From Alphaproteobacteria bacterium (GTDB lineage Bacteria; Pseudomonadota; Alphaproteobacteria; Caulobacterales; Hyphomonadaceae), in assembly GCA_009909065.1 (NCBI GenBank), contig JAAANZ010000057.1, forward strand, positions 1 to 64,000: a stretch of DNA of 64,000 bases, given 5' to 3'. The position numbers and the translations under genes were made by a program. The stretch's first letter is position 1; each line of letters begins with the position of its first letter. The notes under the pieces were generated by a model. It had not been told where the DNA came from, did no database searches, and saw only the letters and a program-made list of their open reading frames with translations. Below, one piece after another: positions 9,825 through 20,227 of the stretch.

Positions 9825-10982
9825 TCACTCCGCCGCGGCGGGAAGCTCTTCAGCCGACAGCGCCGTGTAGCGCTTGAGGTGATGATCGACATTGCCGAAC
9901 TCATGGTCGATCATGGTCATCCGCTTGAAATAATGGCCCACAGCCAGTTCCTCGGTCATGCCCATGCCGCCATGAATCTGGATCGCTTCCTGGCCGACAA
10001 AACGCCCGGCCTGCCCGATGCGCACCTTGGCCGCCGAAACGGCTTTCTTGCGTTCGGTTTCCGGCTCGTCGAGCTTCAGCGTCGCCATGTATGTCATGGA
10101 GATCGATTGCTCATGCTCCATGAACATATCCACCATGCGGTGCTGGAGCACCTGGAACTTGCCGATCGGCGTGCCGAACTGCTTGCGCTGCTGGGAATAT
10201 TCCACGGTCATCTTGTGGGCCACGCCCATCGTCCCGCAGGCTTCGGCGCACAGCGCCGCGGTGGCTTCGTCGGCCACCCGCTCGATCAGCGGCAGGGCGC
10301 CATCTACCTCGCCGACGACCGCCTCGGCCGGCACGGACACATTTTCGAAATGCACTTCCGAGGCGCGCCGGCCATCCACCGTTGGATAGTCCCGGGTGAC
10401 GACGCCGCTGGCCGACTTGTCGACGATGAAAAGCGAAATTCCGTTGGGCTCGCGCCGTGAACCTGCGGTGCGCGCGGACACCAGCAAGTGGCTCGCCCAG
10501 GGCGCCCCGATTACCACCGCCTTGTGGCCGTTCAGCGTGTAACCCGCGCCCGATTTCGTGGCCGTGGTTTCGAGATCGGCCAGGTCATAGCGCCCGCGCG
10601 GCTCGGCATAGGCGAAGGCGAAGACCTTCTCGCCCGACATGATGGCGGAAAGGTATTCCTGCTTCTGCGCCTCGCTGCCGGCATGCTTCAGGGCCCCGCC
10701 GGCGCAGACCACGCAGGGCACATAGGGCTCGACCACGAGACCCTTGCCGAATTCCTCCATCACGACCATGGCATCGACCGCGCCGCCGCCCAGGCCGCCA
10801 TCCTCCTCGCTGAACGGTGCCATGAGGAGGCCGAGTTCGGCAAATTGCGCCCACATTTCCGGGCGCCAGCCGGCATCGGAATTCACGACACCGCGACGCG
10901 TGTCGAAATCATACTTCTCGCGGATCAGCCGGGCGAGGCTGTCGCGGATCATGGTCTGTTCTTCGCTGAAATTGAAATCCAT
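9825..10982 (-). CDS. Acyl-CoA dehydrogenase family protein
   Basis: MDFNFSEEQTMIRDSLARLIREKYDFDTR...AYAEPRGRYDL...EAIQIHGGMGMTEELAVGHYFKR. Confidence 0.94.
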   Translation of the reverse strand: MDFNFSEEQTMIRDSLARLIREKYDFDTRRGVVNSDAGWRPEMWAQFAELGLLMAPFSEEDGGLGGGAVDAMVVMEEFGKGLVVEPYVPCVVCAGGALKHAGSEAQKQEYLSAIMSGEKVFAFAYAEPRGRYDLADLETTATKSGAGYTLNGHKAVVIGAPWASHLLVSARTAGSRREPNGISLFIVDKSASGVVTRDYPTVDGRRASEVHFENVSVPAEAVVGEVDGALPLIERVADEATAALCAEACGTMGVAHKMTVEYSQQRKQFGTPIGKFQVLQHRMVDMFMEHEQSISMTYMATLKLDEPETERKKAVSAAKVRIGQAGRFVGQEAIQIHGGMGMTEELAVGHYFKRMTMIDHEFGNVDHHLKRYTALSAEELPAAAE

Positions 10983-11033
10983 CTTCTTCCTCCCGAGGGC
11001 CCGGCGGGCCGCGTTCCAGTTGATAGTCTTGTT

Positions 11034-11645
11034 TCAGAAGAGGTCGCCGACCGCAATCTCGATCCGGGGCTCGAACAGCGGCGACACCGACTGGCCGGGG
11101 CCATGGCTGGAAACATCCGAATATTCGCCCCGTGCCGGTGAGCGGAATATGTGCAGCTTGCCATTCACCGTATCGACGATCCAGTATTCCGATATCTCGA
11201 CCGTCGCATAAGTCCGGCTCTTCCTGTGAATGTCCTGATCGAGGGTGGAATTCGACACCTCGATACAAAGGAGGACGTGTTCGGGTCGAAGCCTTGCCAC
11301 ATTGGCAGGATCCACGGGTGTAACAACCGCAAAGTCGGGTTGGACAAAGGTGTTGGTTTTCACCTGCAAGCCAGGTCCGGGCTGGGCAACGTAACTCCGG
11401 TTTTCCGGATCAACCGCGTCAATCGCAAGAATGAGCCGTTTGGCCAGACGCGCTTTGCTGTGTCCATGACGCTGACCCGGCGGCGGCGTCATGACGATTT
11501 GCCCATCCCAGAGCTCATAATGCATCGCATCATCGAAAAACCCATTGTCCGCGAGAACGAAAAACTCGTCCACGCTGAACCGCTTCTCCAGGTAGCCGCT
11601 GCGGTCACGTTTGCGGACATCGAGTTGGGCGATGCCGTCTGCCAT
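11034..11645 (-). CDS. Uma2 family (DUF820, restriction-endonuclease-fold) protein
   Basis: YELWDGQIVMTPPPGQRHGHSKARLAKRL...VQPDFAVVTP...LCIEVSNSTLDQDIHRKSRTYATVEISEYWIVD. Confidence 0.88.
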   Translation of the reverse strand: MADGIAQLDVRKRDRSGYLEKRFSVDEFFVLADNGFFDDAMHYELWDGQIVMTPPPGQRHGHSKARLAKRLILAIDAVDPENRSYVAQPGPGLQVKTNTFVQPDFAVVTPVDPANVARLRPEHVLLCIEVSNSTLDQDIHRKSRTYATVEISEYWIVDTVNGKLHIFRSPARGEYSDVSSHGPGQSVSPLFEPRIEIAVGDLF

Positions 11646-11677
11646 GAATCAAGCATACCTCGTCATCACGACGCCGC

Positions 11678-12874
11678 CTACAGCCCGAGTATCATCTTGG
11701 AGATGATGTTGCGCTGGATCTCGTTGGACCCGCCATAGATCGAGGTCTTGCGCATGTTGAAATAGGTCGGCGCGGCGGCGTGGGCATAGTCGGGCCCGAT
11801 GGGATATTCATTCGATCCCGCCTGCGGAAAGCCGCGGAAATACGGCGCCGCATAATTGCCGACCGCTTCCATGGTCAGTTCGGTCAGGCGCTGCTGGATC
11901 TCGGTGCCCTTGACCTTCAGGATCGAGCTTTCCGGCCCCGGCCCCTTGCCCTGCGCCTCTCCGGCGAGGGTGCGCAGCTCGGTGAATTCCAGCGCCGACA
12001 GATCGATCTCCAACTGACTGACCTTGCGCGAGAAATCCTCATCGCGGATCAGGGGCTCGCCGTCGAGCAGTTCGGTGGAGGCGATCTCCTTCAGCTTCTC
12101 GACGCCGCGCTTGGAGCGCGCCACACCGGCAATGCCGGAGCGTTCATGGGCCAGGAGGAACTTGGCATAGGTCCAGCCCTTGTTCTCCTCGCCAATCAGG
12201 TTTTCCACCGGCACGCGGACATCGGTCAGCCAGGTTTCATTGACTTCATGGCCGCCATCGATGGTAATGATCGGCTTCACCTCGATCCCCGGCGAGTTCA
12301 TGTCGATCAGCAGGAAGGAAATCCCCTCCTGCGGCTTGGCGGCATCGGGATCGGTGCGCACCAGGAAAAAGCCCCAGTCGGCGTGCTGGGCGAGCGTCGT
12401 CCAGGTCTTCTGGCCATTGACGATGTAATGGTCGCCATCGCGCACGGCCGTGGTCTTCAGCGAGGCCAGGTCCGAGCCCGCCCCCGGCTCGGAATAGCCC
12501 TGGCACCACCAGACATCGCCGCTGCGAATGCCCGGAAGGTGGCGCGCCTTCTGTTCGTCATTGCCGAAGGTATAAATCACCGGGCCGACCATGCTCACGC
12601 CAAAGGGAAGCGGCATGATCGTATCGGCGCGGGCATTTTCTTCCGACCAGATATATTTCTGCGTCGGCGTCCAGCCTGTTCCGCCATATTCGACAGGCCA
12701 GGAGGGGACCGACCATCCTTTTTCGCCGAGAATCTTGTGCCAGGCGAGAAACTGCTCGCGGGAAAGGTCGTCCCGCGCACCGTCGCCGATGAAATCGCGC
12801 GGATAATTGTCCGCGATGAACTGGCGCACTTCCTTTCGGAAAGCGACTTCTTCGGGGCTGAATTCGAGATTCAT
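11678..12874 (-). CDS. Acyl-CoA dehydrogenase family protein
   Basis: MNLEFSPEEVAFRKEVRQFIADNYP ... WCQGYSEPGAGSDLASLKTTA ... IYGGSNEIQRNIISKMILGL. Confidence 0.95.
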   Translation of the reverse strand: MNLEFSPEEVAFRKEVRQFIADNYPRDFIGDGARDDLSREQFLAWHKILGEKGWSVPSWPVEYGGTGWTPTQKYIWSEENARADTIMPLPFGVSMVGPVIYTFGNDEQKARHLPGIRSGDVWWCQGYSEPGAGSDLASLKTTAVRDGDHYIVNGQKTWTTLAQHADWGFFLVRTDPDAAKPQEGISFLLIDMNSPGIEVKPIITIDGGHEVNETWLTDVRVPVENLIGEENKGWTYAKFLLAHERSGIAGVARSKRGVEKLKEIASTELLDGEPLIRDEDFSRKVSQLEIDLSALEFTELRTLAGEAQGKGPGPESSILKVKGTEIQQRLTELTMEAVGNYAAPYFRGFPQAGSNEYPIGPDYAHAAAPTYFNMRKTSIYGGSNEIQRNIISKMILGL

Positions 12875-12955
12875 GGTGCGCGTCCTCCTTCGCGTGGCTA
12901 CTCACAGCTAACTACACGCCTCAGGCCCGCTGACAAGTTTACGCGCACGTTAACG

Positions 12956-13948
12956 TCAACTTGCCGCATCCATTGGCTTCGCCAGGAAAGGCGCACAGGC
13001 CGTCTTGAGGATGCCGATGGCCGTGGCCGAGCCAAGCCCGCCGCCCGTACTGAAACCGAATTCCACGAGCGGCTTCAGGTCGAGGCGTTCCAGCGCCGCC
13101 TGGTGAGCCGGGCGGCCCGTGGCGTGGGCGGCCACGACATGCGAGATCGCGTCCGGGTCCACGGCATGGATCACGCCCGCGGCAATCGTCGTGGCGAAAC
13201 CGTCAAGCAGCACCGGAATGCCTTGCTGACGGGCCGCGACAATGGCGCCGGCACAGGCGGCCATCTCGCGTCCGCCGAGGCGGGCGAGGGCTTCGAGCGG
13301 ATCTTCGGTATGGCCGCGATGCAGGCTGAGCGCCGTATTGACAAGCTCGGTTCGTTTGCGCGTGATCACCGATGGCGTGGCCGGCCCGGGGCGCACCCAG
13401 TAATCGGCCGAGCCGCCATACAGCGCGCAGGCGACGGCCGCCGCGGCGGTGCCGATACCCGCGCCGATCACGCCGATACTGAGCAGGTCGGGCAGGCCTT
13501 CCAGCGCCTCGAAACCATAAGCCATTGTGGCCACGCAGTCGGCCTCGCTCATTGCGGCAGCCTCGGCGATGTTGGGTGTCGGCTTCTCGATGGCCAGTTC
13601 GAAGACACGGATATTGGCCCCGACCTGCGCCGCGATGGCCGACAGGGGCGCGCGCCCCTGGCGCAGCGCCTCGACCTGGGCCCGGGTATCGCTGTCATCG
13701 GACAGGGACACACCTGCCCCGGTCAGCCCGTGCGCGCCGGCGAACATGGCGAGTGTCGGATTCTCCACACGGGGCGGATAGCGTCCCTGCCACTGCGCCA
13801 GCCAGGCCGCGGCATCGCCGAGCTGGCCGAAATCGCCTTCCCGGCCCATGCCCAGCAGCGCCTCACGGACCTCGCCGGCGCTGGCCGTGTCAGGCTCCAC
13901 CGGCTTGTGGATCAGCTCGCGGATATCGTCAAAAGGTGTCGTTGACAT
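12956..13948 (-). CDS. cobT: Nicotinate-nucleotide--dimethylbenzimidazole phosphoribosyltransferase
   Basis: GVGAGIGTAAAAVACALYGG, LARLGGREMAACAGAIVAARQQGIPVLLDGFATTIAAGV, LKPLVEFGFSTGGGLGSATAIGILK. Confidence 0.93.
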   Translation of the reverse strand: MSTTPFDDIRELIHKPVEPDTASAGEVREALLGMGREGDFGQLGDAAAWLAQWQGRYPPRVENPTLAMFAGAHGLTGAGVSLSDDSDTRAQVEALRQGRAPLSAIAAQVGANIRVFELAIEKPTPNIAEAAAMSEADCVATMAYGFEALEGLPDLLSIGVIGAGIGTAAAAVACALYGGSADYWVRPGPATPSVITRKRTELVNTALSLHRGHTEDPLEALARLGGREMAACAGAIVAARQQGIPVLLDGFATTIAAGVIHAVDPDAISHVVAAHATGRPAHQAALERLDLKPLVEFGFSTGGGLGSATAIGILKTACAPFLAKPMDAAS

Positions 13949-14074
13949 GGCTCAGCTCGTCCCTGATCCTTTCTCCGTGGTCCCCCTGAGGCGGGCCGTG
14001 CGGCGTCCAGGCTGCAGATATTGTATCGCGTCAGCAATTCCTAAAGCTTATGAACGGATTCAGGAGTCACTTTC

Positions 14075-14281
14075 ATGACAGAACCCGTGATCACATCCCC
14101 CTGTATCAAGGTTTGTGCCGTGGATGGCCAGACCGGGCTCTGTCTTGGCTGCGGGCGCACGCTGGCGGAAATCGGCGGCTGGTCGGGCCTCGGCCAGCCG
14201 GGCCGCGAGAAGATCATGGCACAGTTGCCGCAGCGCATGCAGGGCTTGCGTGACCTTGGCAAGCTGGGAGGTGAGGAATGA
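14075..14281 (+). CDS. DUF1289 domain-containing protein
   Basis: SPCIKVCAVDGQTGLCLGCGRTLAEIGGWSGL; AGGAG ribosome-binding site upstream. Confidence 0.92.
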   Translation: MTEPVITSPCIKVCAVDGQTGLCLGCGRTLAEIGGWSGLGQPGREKIMAQLPQRMQGLRDLGKLGGEE

Positions 14282-14832
14282 AACTGCCCGACATCCTGGC
14301 CGCTGCGGCCGTGGCACTCGGCTGTGCCTTCGTGATCAGCGAAATGATCGCTCCTAAGATGACAAGCGAGCCGGCCCGCGAGCCCGCCGAGGCGAGTGGG
14401 GCCGACCGCGACCGGCCCGCCGGCGAAGCGGACAGACCCGCGCCGCCGAGCGCGTATAGCGCTGCGAACGCCGCGCTGCTCAAACTGGAGGATGACGGCC
14501 ATTACTGGGCCAATGCCGAGGTGGACGGGCGGGCGATCGAATTCATGGTCGATACCGGCGCATCGACCGTGGCGCTGACCTATCAGGACGCGCTGCGTAT
14601 CGGGCTGGATCCCGACCAGCTCGACTATTCCTGGCGTATCAGGACCGCAGGCGGGGAGGTCATGGGCGCTTCGGTCCTGCTTTCCTCGATCCGGATCGGG
14701 CGCGTCGAGATTGACGATGTCGAGGCCATGGTCCTTCGCGACGGGCTTTCGCAGTCGCTCCTCGGCATGACCTTCCTGCGCGAACTGGAAAGCTATGAAT
14801 TCAGGAAGGGAAACCTGATCCTCAGGCAGTAG
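14278..14832 (+). CDS. Retropepsin-like clan AA aspartic protease (TIGR02281-type)
   Basis: VDGRAIEFMVDTGASTVALTYQDALRIG...LLGMTFLRELESYEFRKGNLILRQ; ATGA overlap with preceding gene. Confidence 0.92.
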   Translation: MKLPDILAAAAVALGCAFVISEMIAPKMTSEPAREPAEASGADRDRPAGEADRPAPPSAYSAANAALLKLEDDGHYWANAEVDGRAIEFMVDTGASTVALTYQDALRIGLDPDQLDYSWRIRTAGGEVMGASVLLSSIRIGRVEIDDVEAMVLRDGLSQSLLGMTFLRELESYEFRKGNLILRQ

Positions 14833-15118
14833 GGTCGCGGGAAAGACAGCCGCTTTCACCGGGCACCAGGCTGAGACCGGCCATTCCGCCGCGCTGCCAG
14901 ACCACGCGGGCATGGGCGCGCAGACCCAGCGCCTGGCAGCTCAGCTGGATATGCTGCGGCAGCGATATCGGGGCCGTGAACCGGATGCGCAAAACGGTCT
15001 CGCTACGTTCCTTTATCACGGCGTCGTGGACATGACCTGTGCCATTATGGAGAAGGCATCGTGTGTTTTCCGGCGCGCGGGGCGCCCTGCCTGTGCGGTT
15101 TTCTTGTGTCGATGGCAT
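14822..15118 (-). CDS. PilZ domain-like protein
   Basis: Start at MPSTQENRTG (15118); LRIRFTAPISLPQHIQLSCQALGLRAHARVVWQRGGMAGLSLV resembles PilZ core; 3' end overlaps the converging gene by 11 nt. Confidence 0.6.
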   Translation of the reverse strand: MPSTQENRTGRAPRAPENTRCLLHNGTGHVHDAVIKERSETVLRIRFTAPISLPQHIQLSCQALGLRAHARVVWQRGGMAGLSLVPGESGCLSRDPTA

Positions 15119-15227
15119 TTCCTCGTCCCGCTCTGTCGGTGGGTGACAAGACAAGTGGGCTTGCAAGAACGCGGCCAGCCCCAACCCGACACCGGAACCA
15201 TGCGCACGGCAGCATTCGCTGCAGGTC

Positions 15228-16052
15228 TCAGCCGGCCAGTACCGAGTAGAGCATGCGGGCGCCGACCAGGGCGAGCGCCACGCCGAACATGCGCCGCAGG
15301 AGGCTCGCATTGAGCTTGTGGGCCAGCGAGGCGCCCAGCGGGGCCATCGTCACGGTGAACACGGAAATCAACGCAAAGGCCGGCAGGTTGACAAAGCCGG
15401 CCGAGCCGGGGGGCAGACCCTCGCGCCCCCAGCCGGCGATGACCGCCGCCGCCGCGGCCGGGGCCCCGATGGCGACACCGAAACCGGCCGCCGTCGCCAC
15501 CGCACCATGGATCGACTTTCCGAAAACCGTCATCAGCGAGACGCCGAATGTTCCCCCGCCAATCCCCATAAGGGCCGAGAGCGCGCCGATCAGGCTTGCC
15601 AGCCCCATCCGCCAGGCTCCGCCCGGCATCCGGTCGGCCAGGCGCCAGTTCGGACGCCCGAAAAAGAGCTGGGCGGCCAGGATGAAGGCCATCGTGCCGA
15701 AAATCGCGGTGAGCCCCGCGCCGGGGATAAAGCCCGCCGCCGCCATCCCCGCCAGCGCACCCGTCATGATGAAAGGCGCCCAGCTGCGCACGATCGCCCA
15801 GTCGACCGCGCCGCGCGCATGATGGGCCATGACCGAGCGGATCGAGGTGATGATGATCGTCGCCAGAGATGTGGCCACGGCCACATGCATGGCTGTCGCC
15901 TCATAGCCGAGGCCGGTGAACAGGAAGAACAGGACCGGCACGATCACCGCCCCGCCTCCAATGCCGAACAGGCCCGCCGCCAGGCCGGCGGTCAGCCCCG
16001 CTGCCACAAGTGCACCAATCAGCGGCCATTGCGTCGTCAGGAACTCGATCAT
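15228..16052 (-). CDS. Sulfite exporter TauE/SafE family protein
   Basis: Multiple TM helices; GLFGIGGGAVIVPVLFFLF and LSALMGIGGGTFGVSLM duplicated motifs. Confidence 0.93.
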   Translation of the reverse strand: MIEFLTTQWPLIGALVAAGLTAGLAAGLFGIGGGAVIVPVLFFLFTGLGYEATAMHVAVATSLATIIITSIRSVMAHHARGAVDWAIVRSWAPFIMTGALAGMAAAGFIPGAGLTAIFGTMAFILAAQLFFGRPNWRLADRMPGGAWRMGLASLIGALSALMGIGGGTFGVSLMTVFGKSIHGAVATAAGFGVAIGAPAAAAAVIAGWGREGLPPGSAGFVNLPAFALISVFTVTMAPLGASLAHKLNASLLRRMFGVALALVGARMLYSVLAG

Positions 16053-16097
16053 CGCCGCCCTATGGCCGTGATCATGCGCCTTGTCACGGGGCGCTCT

Positions 16098-16670
16098 CTA
16101 GCCGGCGGCCAGGCGTGGGCTGCGGCCGGGGTCGAGGCCAATCTCGCCGAGCAGTTCCTGCGCGTCCGCGATCTGCCTTTGTGCATGGGCGAAACTCCAC
16201 AGCTCCAGCTTGCCCCGGCGTGCCAGAACCGCGATACGCCCCGGCGGACCGGCGCCGGCGAGAAGGTGCCAGATCACCGGCGGCGTCAGCGCCAGCCGGT
16301 CCTCGGCAAACCTGCCCTGTGAGAGCGCCAGACGCGCCGCCTCGTCGAGCGCGGGATGGTTCTGCATGCGCCGGCCAAGGCTTTCCATCAGCGCCGTGCC
16401 GTCATGGCCGATCACGCGCCCCGGCTCGACCAGTTCGAACACGACGTCAAGGCGCCCGCGCTCGGGCAGCCACTCCAGCGCCCGGCGCACATCGACGGGC
16501 ACGGGCACCTCGCGCCCGCGCGCGCTCTCGCCGGCAATCTCTGCCACGTCCCAATGCAGCGCGCCCGGCGCGATATCCGCAATCCTGTGAGATGCCGTAC
16601 GGCCCATCCGGCTCTTCCGCCCTGTCCTGATCGTTTCGTTTTCAGAGAAATTGTGCAGGATCGGTGCCAC
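16098..16670 (-). CDS. Hypothetical protein (start possibly 16607)
   Basis: Long ORF in strand-consistent position, no family recognised. Confidence 0.5.
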   Translation of the reverse strand: MAPILHNFSENETIRTGRKSRMGRTASHRIADIAPGALHWDVAEIAGESARGREVPVPVDVRRALEWLPERGRLDVVFELVEPGRVIGHDGTALMESLGRRMQNHPALDEAARLALSQGRFAEDRLALTPPVIWHLLAGAGPPGRIAVLARRGKLELWSFAHAQRQIADAQELLGEIGLDPGRSPRLAAG

Positions 16671-16709
16671 GGAGGGATCAGAAAGGCCGGGTGGCCAGCT
16701 TTCCAGCCC

Positions 16710-17189
16710 CTACCTTTCCCGCAGGAGCCTGGCCTTCTGGCGTTGCCAATCGCGCTTGGCCTCGACATCGCGCTTGTCATGAGCCTTCCGGCCGGTCGCA
16801 ATGCCAATGAGGAGCTTGGCGATGCCGCGTTCATTGAAATACAGTTTCAACGGGACAATCGTGCGCCCGGCGCGCTCGACCGCCTGCGCCAGTCGCGCCA
16901 ATTCGCGCCGGGAGACGAGCAGTTTGCGCTTGCGCTTGGGTTCATGATTGAAGCGGTTGGCCGCCGGATAGATCGGGATATCGCAATTGATGAGCCAGAG
17001 CTCGCCCTCCTCGACCGAGGCATAGGCCTCGGCAATATTGGCGCGGCCTTCGCGTAGGGACTTGACCTCCGAGCCCTGAAGCACGAGGCCGGCCTCCAGC
17101 GTGTCCTCGACGCTGTAATCCCGGCGGGCACGCCGGTTCTCGGCCACCAGCCCGTCGCCGCGGCCCCGTGTCTGGTTTTTCTTCGCCAT
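16710..17189 (-). CDS. smpB: SsrA-binding protein
   Basis: [40 protein letters not shown]...[24 protein letters not shown]. Confidence 0.97.
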   Translation of the reverse strand: MAKKNQTRGRGDGLVAENRRARRDYSVEDTLEAGLVLQGSEVKSLREGRANIAEAYASVEEGELWLINCDIPIYPAANRFNHEPKRKRKLLVSRRELARLAQAVERAGRTIVPLKLYFNERGIAKLLIGIATGRKAHDKRDVEAKRDWQRQKARLLRER

Positions 17190-17200
17190 GGCCGGTTCCG

Positions 17201-18073
17201 TCAGATCCGCGCGCGTTCCAGCGCGGCATCAATCACTTTGCGGGCCGCATCATCTGGGCCCACCAGGGGCAGGCGCAAGTCCGGCGCGCACAGGCCGAGC
17301 TTTGATAGCGCATATTTTGCCGGCCCGGGGCTGGGGCTTTCGAACAGGGCCTTGTGCAGGTCGAAGAGTTCCGCGTCGATCTCGCGGGCCGTATCGAAAT
17401 CGCCGGAAAGCGCCGCGGTATACATCGCCGCGGTCTTCTCGGGCACGACATTGGCGGTCACCGAGATACACCCCTTGCCGCCCGCCGCGCAGAAAGCGAG
17501 CGCCGTGGGATCGTCCCCGGAAAGCAGCGTGAAGTCCGCCTCGCCGATCAGGTCGAGATGCTGGTAAACGCGCTCCATGTCGCCGGTCGCATCCTTGATG
17601 CCGATGATATTGGGAAGCTGCGCCAGACGCCCGACGGTGTCCGGGAGAATGTCGGAGGCGGTGCGCTTGGGCACATTATAGATGAAGACCGGCAGCTCGA
17701 CGGCATCATTGATCGCGCGATAATGCGCTTCCAGGCCGCGCTGGTCCGGGCGGTTGTAATACGGGCAGACGATCAGCGCGGCATCCGCGCCGGCCTGCTT
17801 GGCATGCCGGGCGAGCGAGATCGCTTCGGCAGTCGAATTCGACCCGGCCCCGGCAATCACCGGAATGCGGCCCGCAGCCACCTCGATGCAAAGCGATACC
17901 GTGTCGCGATGTTCCTGATGGGTCAGCGTGGACGTCTCGCCGGTCGTTCCGACGGGCACGAGCGCGCCCGCGCCGGCCGCGATCTGGCGTTCCACCAGGT
18001 CGGCAAAGGCCTTGCGGTCCACTTCGCCATCGCGGAAAGGTGTGATCAGCGCTGGGATGGAACCGTGAAACAT
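17201..18073 (-). CDS. dapA: 4-hydroxy-tetrahydrodipicolinate synthase
   Basis: [19 protein letters not shown]...[17 protein letters not shown]...[16 protein letters not shown]...GIKDATGD; start re-assigned to 18073. Confidence 0.96.
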   Translation of the reverse strand: MFHGSIPALITPFRDGEVDRKAFADLVERQIAAGAGALVPVGTTGETSTLTHQEHRDTVSLCIEVAAGRIPVIAGAGSNSTAEAISLARHAKQAGADAALIVCPYYNRPDQRGLEAHYRAINDAVELPVFIYNVPKRTASDILPDTVGRLAQLPNIIGIKDATGDMERVYQHLDLIGEADFTLLSGDDPTALAFCAAGGKGCISVTANVVPEKTAAMYTAALSGDFDTAREIDAELFDLHKALFESPSPGPAKYALSKLGLCAPDLRLPLVGPDDAARKVIDAALERARI

Positions 18074-18185
18074 CGTATTCTCGCCGTGATTCTTCTGTTG
18101 ATTTGCACGCCTGCCGGAAGACGTCGCGCTTCGCATGCGGACCCGTGAGTTACAAGCCACCTACAAGACAGGTCGCCCGAGAAAA

Positions 18186-20210
18186 ATGCCCAGATCGCTT
18201 ATTTTCGCAACCGTCGCCGCATTCTCGCTGATCTCGCCCGCCGCGGCCAGCATGCCAGCCACGCCCAGCCTGAAGCCCGAACGGCCCTATGCTTCCCGTG
18301 TCGTCTCCACTCGGGATGCCGGGACGCTGGACCGCGCCCTGCGCGCGGCTGAACGCGGCGACTGGCGCGAGGTCGCCCGGCTGCAGGACAGGGCCGGCGC
18401 TCAGGCGGTGAAGGATCTGATCCTTTGGCGCCGGGCGCGGGCCGGAGCTCCGGATATGAGCTTCGACGAGCTGTCGCGCGCCATCGATCGGCTCTCCGGA
18501 TGGCCGCGAATCGCGGCGATGCGCGTGCGGGCCGAAGAGATTATCGAGCTGAGCGCGCTGGATGCCGGCGAACGGGTCGAGTGGCTGCTCGCCTCCGGCC
18601 CGGTCTCCGGCAAGGGCCATGTCGCGCTCGCGCGGGCCTATTCGGCGCTCGGCAACACGCAGCAGGCCGCGCAGGCCATCCGGACCGCCTGGCACAATCA
18701 CACGCTCGACCGCCAGACCACTGACGAGGTGCTTGCGCGATATGGCAACCTGCTTTCCCCGTTCGATCATCAGCGCCGCGCCGATTTTCTCTTGTGGACC
18801 GGCCAGCGCTCGGCCGCCCACCGCCTGAAACCGCGTCTCGGCGATGGCTGGCGGCGCCTGGTCGATGCGCGTATCAAGCTGGCGGTGCGGGCGCCCGGTG
18901 TGGATAATGCAGTGCGGGCCGTGCCCGATGCGTTACAGGACAATCCGGGGCTTCTCTATGAGCGGGCCAAATGGCGGCGCCGCCGGGGCTGGCAGGATCG
19001 CGCGACGCCCCTTCTCGTTGGAATTGACGGGGCCGGCGTGCCCAAGCCGGGGCGTCACCGGCTCTGGGATGAGCGCCATATCGCGATGCGCTCCGCGCTG
19101 AAGGACCGGGACTTTTCCACCGCCTATGCCCTTTCGGCGCCGCATGGACTGGATTCGGGCTATGATTTCGCGCAGGCCGAATGGGCGGCCGGCTGGATCG
19201 CTCTGCGCCATCGTGATGATCCTGCGCGCGCGGCGAAGCATTTTCGCACGCTTGGCGAGGGTGTCGGAACGCCGATCAGCCAGTCGCGGGCCGATTACTG
19301 GCTCGGCCGCGCCGGCGAAGCACTGTCCGATGATGAGCTTGCCGACGCCGCCTATCGCGGGGCTGCCCAGTACCGCTACACTTTCTATGGCCAGCTGGCA
19401 GCCGAGAAGACCGGCGAGGCACGCATTGCGTTCGATAATCCGGGCGAGCCCACTCAGGAAGAGATCGACGCCTTTGAGGCGCGCCCTCTCGTCAAGGCCA
19501 TGCGCCTTCTCGCCGAGGCCGGAGAAAGCCGGCTGTTCCGTGTCTTCGCCTATCACCTTGATGACGCGCTGGAAAAGCCGACGCAATATATCCTGCTCAA
19601 GCGGCTGGCCGATGAATACCAGTATCATGGTGTCGGCGTGCGCGGGGCCAAGGCCGGTCTGGCAAAGGGGCTGGTCGCGCCCGACGCGGCCTATCCGGTG
19701 GTGGAGTATCCACTGCTTCGCGAGCCGCAAGTCGAACGCTCACTCATGCTTGCCCTGTCACGCCAGGAAAGCGAGATGAACCCCCGCGCCATATCTCACG
19801 CCAATGCGCGCGGCCTGATGCAGTTCATCCCCTCGACCGCGCGCCGTGAAGCGCGGCTGAGAGGCTTGCCCTATCGCACATCCTGGCTGACCGATGATCC
19901 CGGTTACAACATGACCCTCGGCGGCGCGCATCTCGACACGCTGCTCGAGGAATTCAATGGCAGTTATATCATGGCGACCGCCGCCTATAATGCGGGCGCC
20001 TCGCGTCCGCGCCGCTGGGCCAATGAGTATGGCGATCCGCGCAAGGGCGAGATCGACCCGGTCGACTGGATCGAATTCATCCCCTTCTCCGAAACGCGCA
20101 ACTATATCCAGCGCGTCTTGGAAAACACGCAGGTCTATCGCCATCGCCTGTCCGGACAGGAAGAGGAGATACGCCTGTCGGACGACCTGCGGCGCGGAAG
20201 CCTGCGCTAG
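18186..20210 (+). CDS. Soluble lytic murein transglycosylase
   Basis: C-terminal SLT domain SLMLALSRQESEMNPRAISHANARGLMQFIPSTA...ATAAYNAGASRPRRW; signal peptide at MPRSLIFATVAAFSL. Confidence 0.94.
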   Translation: MPRSLIFATVAAFSLISPAAASMPATPSLKPERPYASRVVSTRDAGTLDRALRAAERGDWREVARLQDRAGAQAVKDLILWRRARAGAPDMSFDELSRAIDRLSGWPRIAAMRVRAEEIIELSALDAGERVEWLLASGPVSGKGHVALARAYSALGNTQQAAQAIRTAWHNHTLDRQTTDEVLARYGNLLSPFDHQRRADFLLWTGQRSAAHRLKPRLGDGWRRLVDARIKLAVRAPGVDNAVRAVPDALQDNPGLLYERAKWRRRRGWQDRATPLLVGIDGAGVPKPGRHRLWDERHIAMRSALKDRDFSTAYALSAPHGLDSGYDFAQAEWAAGWIALRHRDDPARAAKHFRTLGEGVGTPISQSRADYWLGRAGEALSDDELADAAYRGAAQYRYTFYGQLAAEKTGEARIAFDNPGEPTQEEIDAFEARPLVKAMRLLAEAGESRLFRVFAYHLDDALEKPTQYILLKRLADEYQYHGVGVRGAKAGLAKGLVAPDAAYPVVEYPLLREPQVERSLMLALSRQESEMNPRAISHANARGLMQFIPSTARREARLRGLPYRTSWLTDDPGYNMTLGGAHLDTLLEEFNGSYIMATAAYNAGASRPRRWANEYGDPRKGEIDPVDWIEFIPFSETRNYIQRVLENTQVYRHRLSGQEEEIRLSDDLRRGSLR

Positions 20211-20227
20211 ATCCTAGCCAATATTCG

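Noticed and set aside
9709-9828. N-terminal extension of VapB ORF to 9828
   Set aside because: Extension is Arg/Pro-rich and non-homologous; antitoxin starts at MNIKNEEAH.
11780-13945. 721-aa plus-strand ORF across an acyl-CoA dehydrogenase and cobT
   Set aside because: Spans two confident opposite-strand genes; shadow ORF.
13949-14074. Possible cobalamin riboswitch upstream of cobT
   Set aside because: Only ~125 bp available and no B12-box-like sequence recognised.
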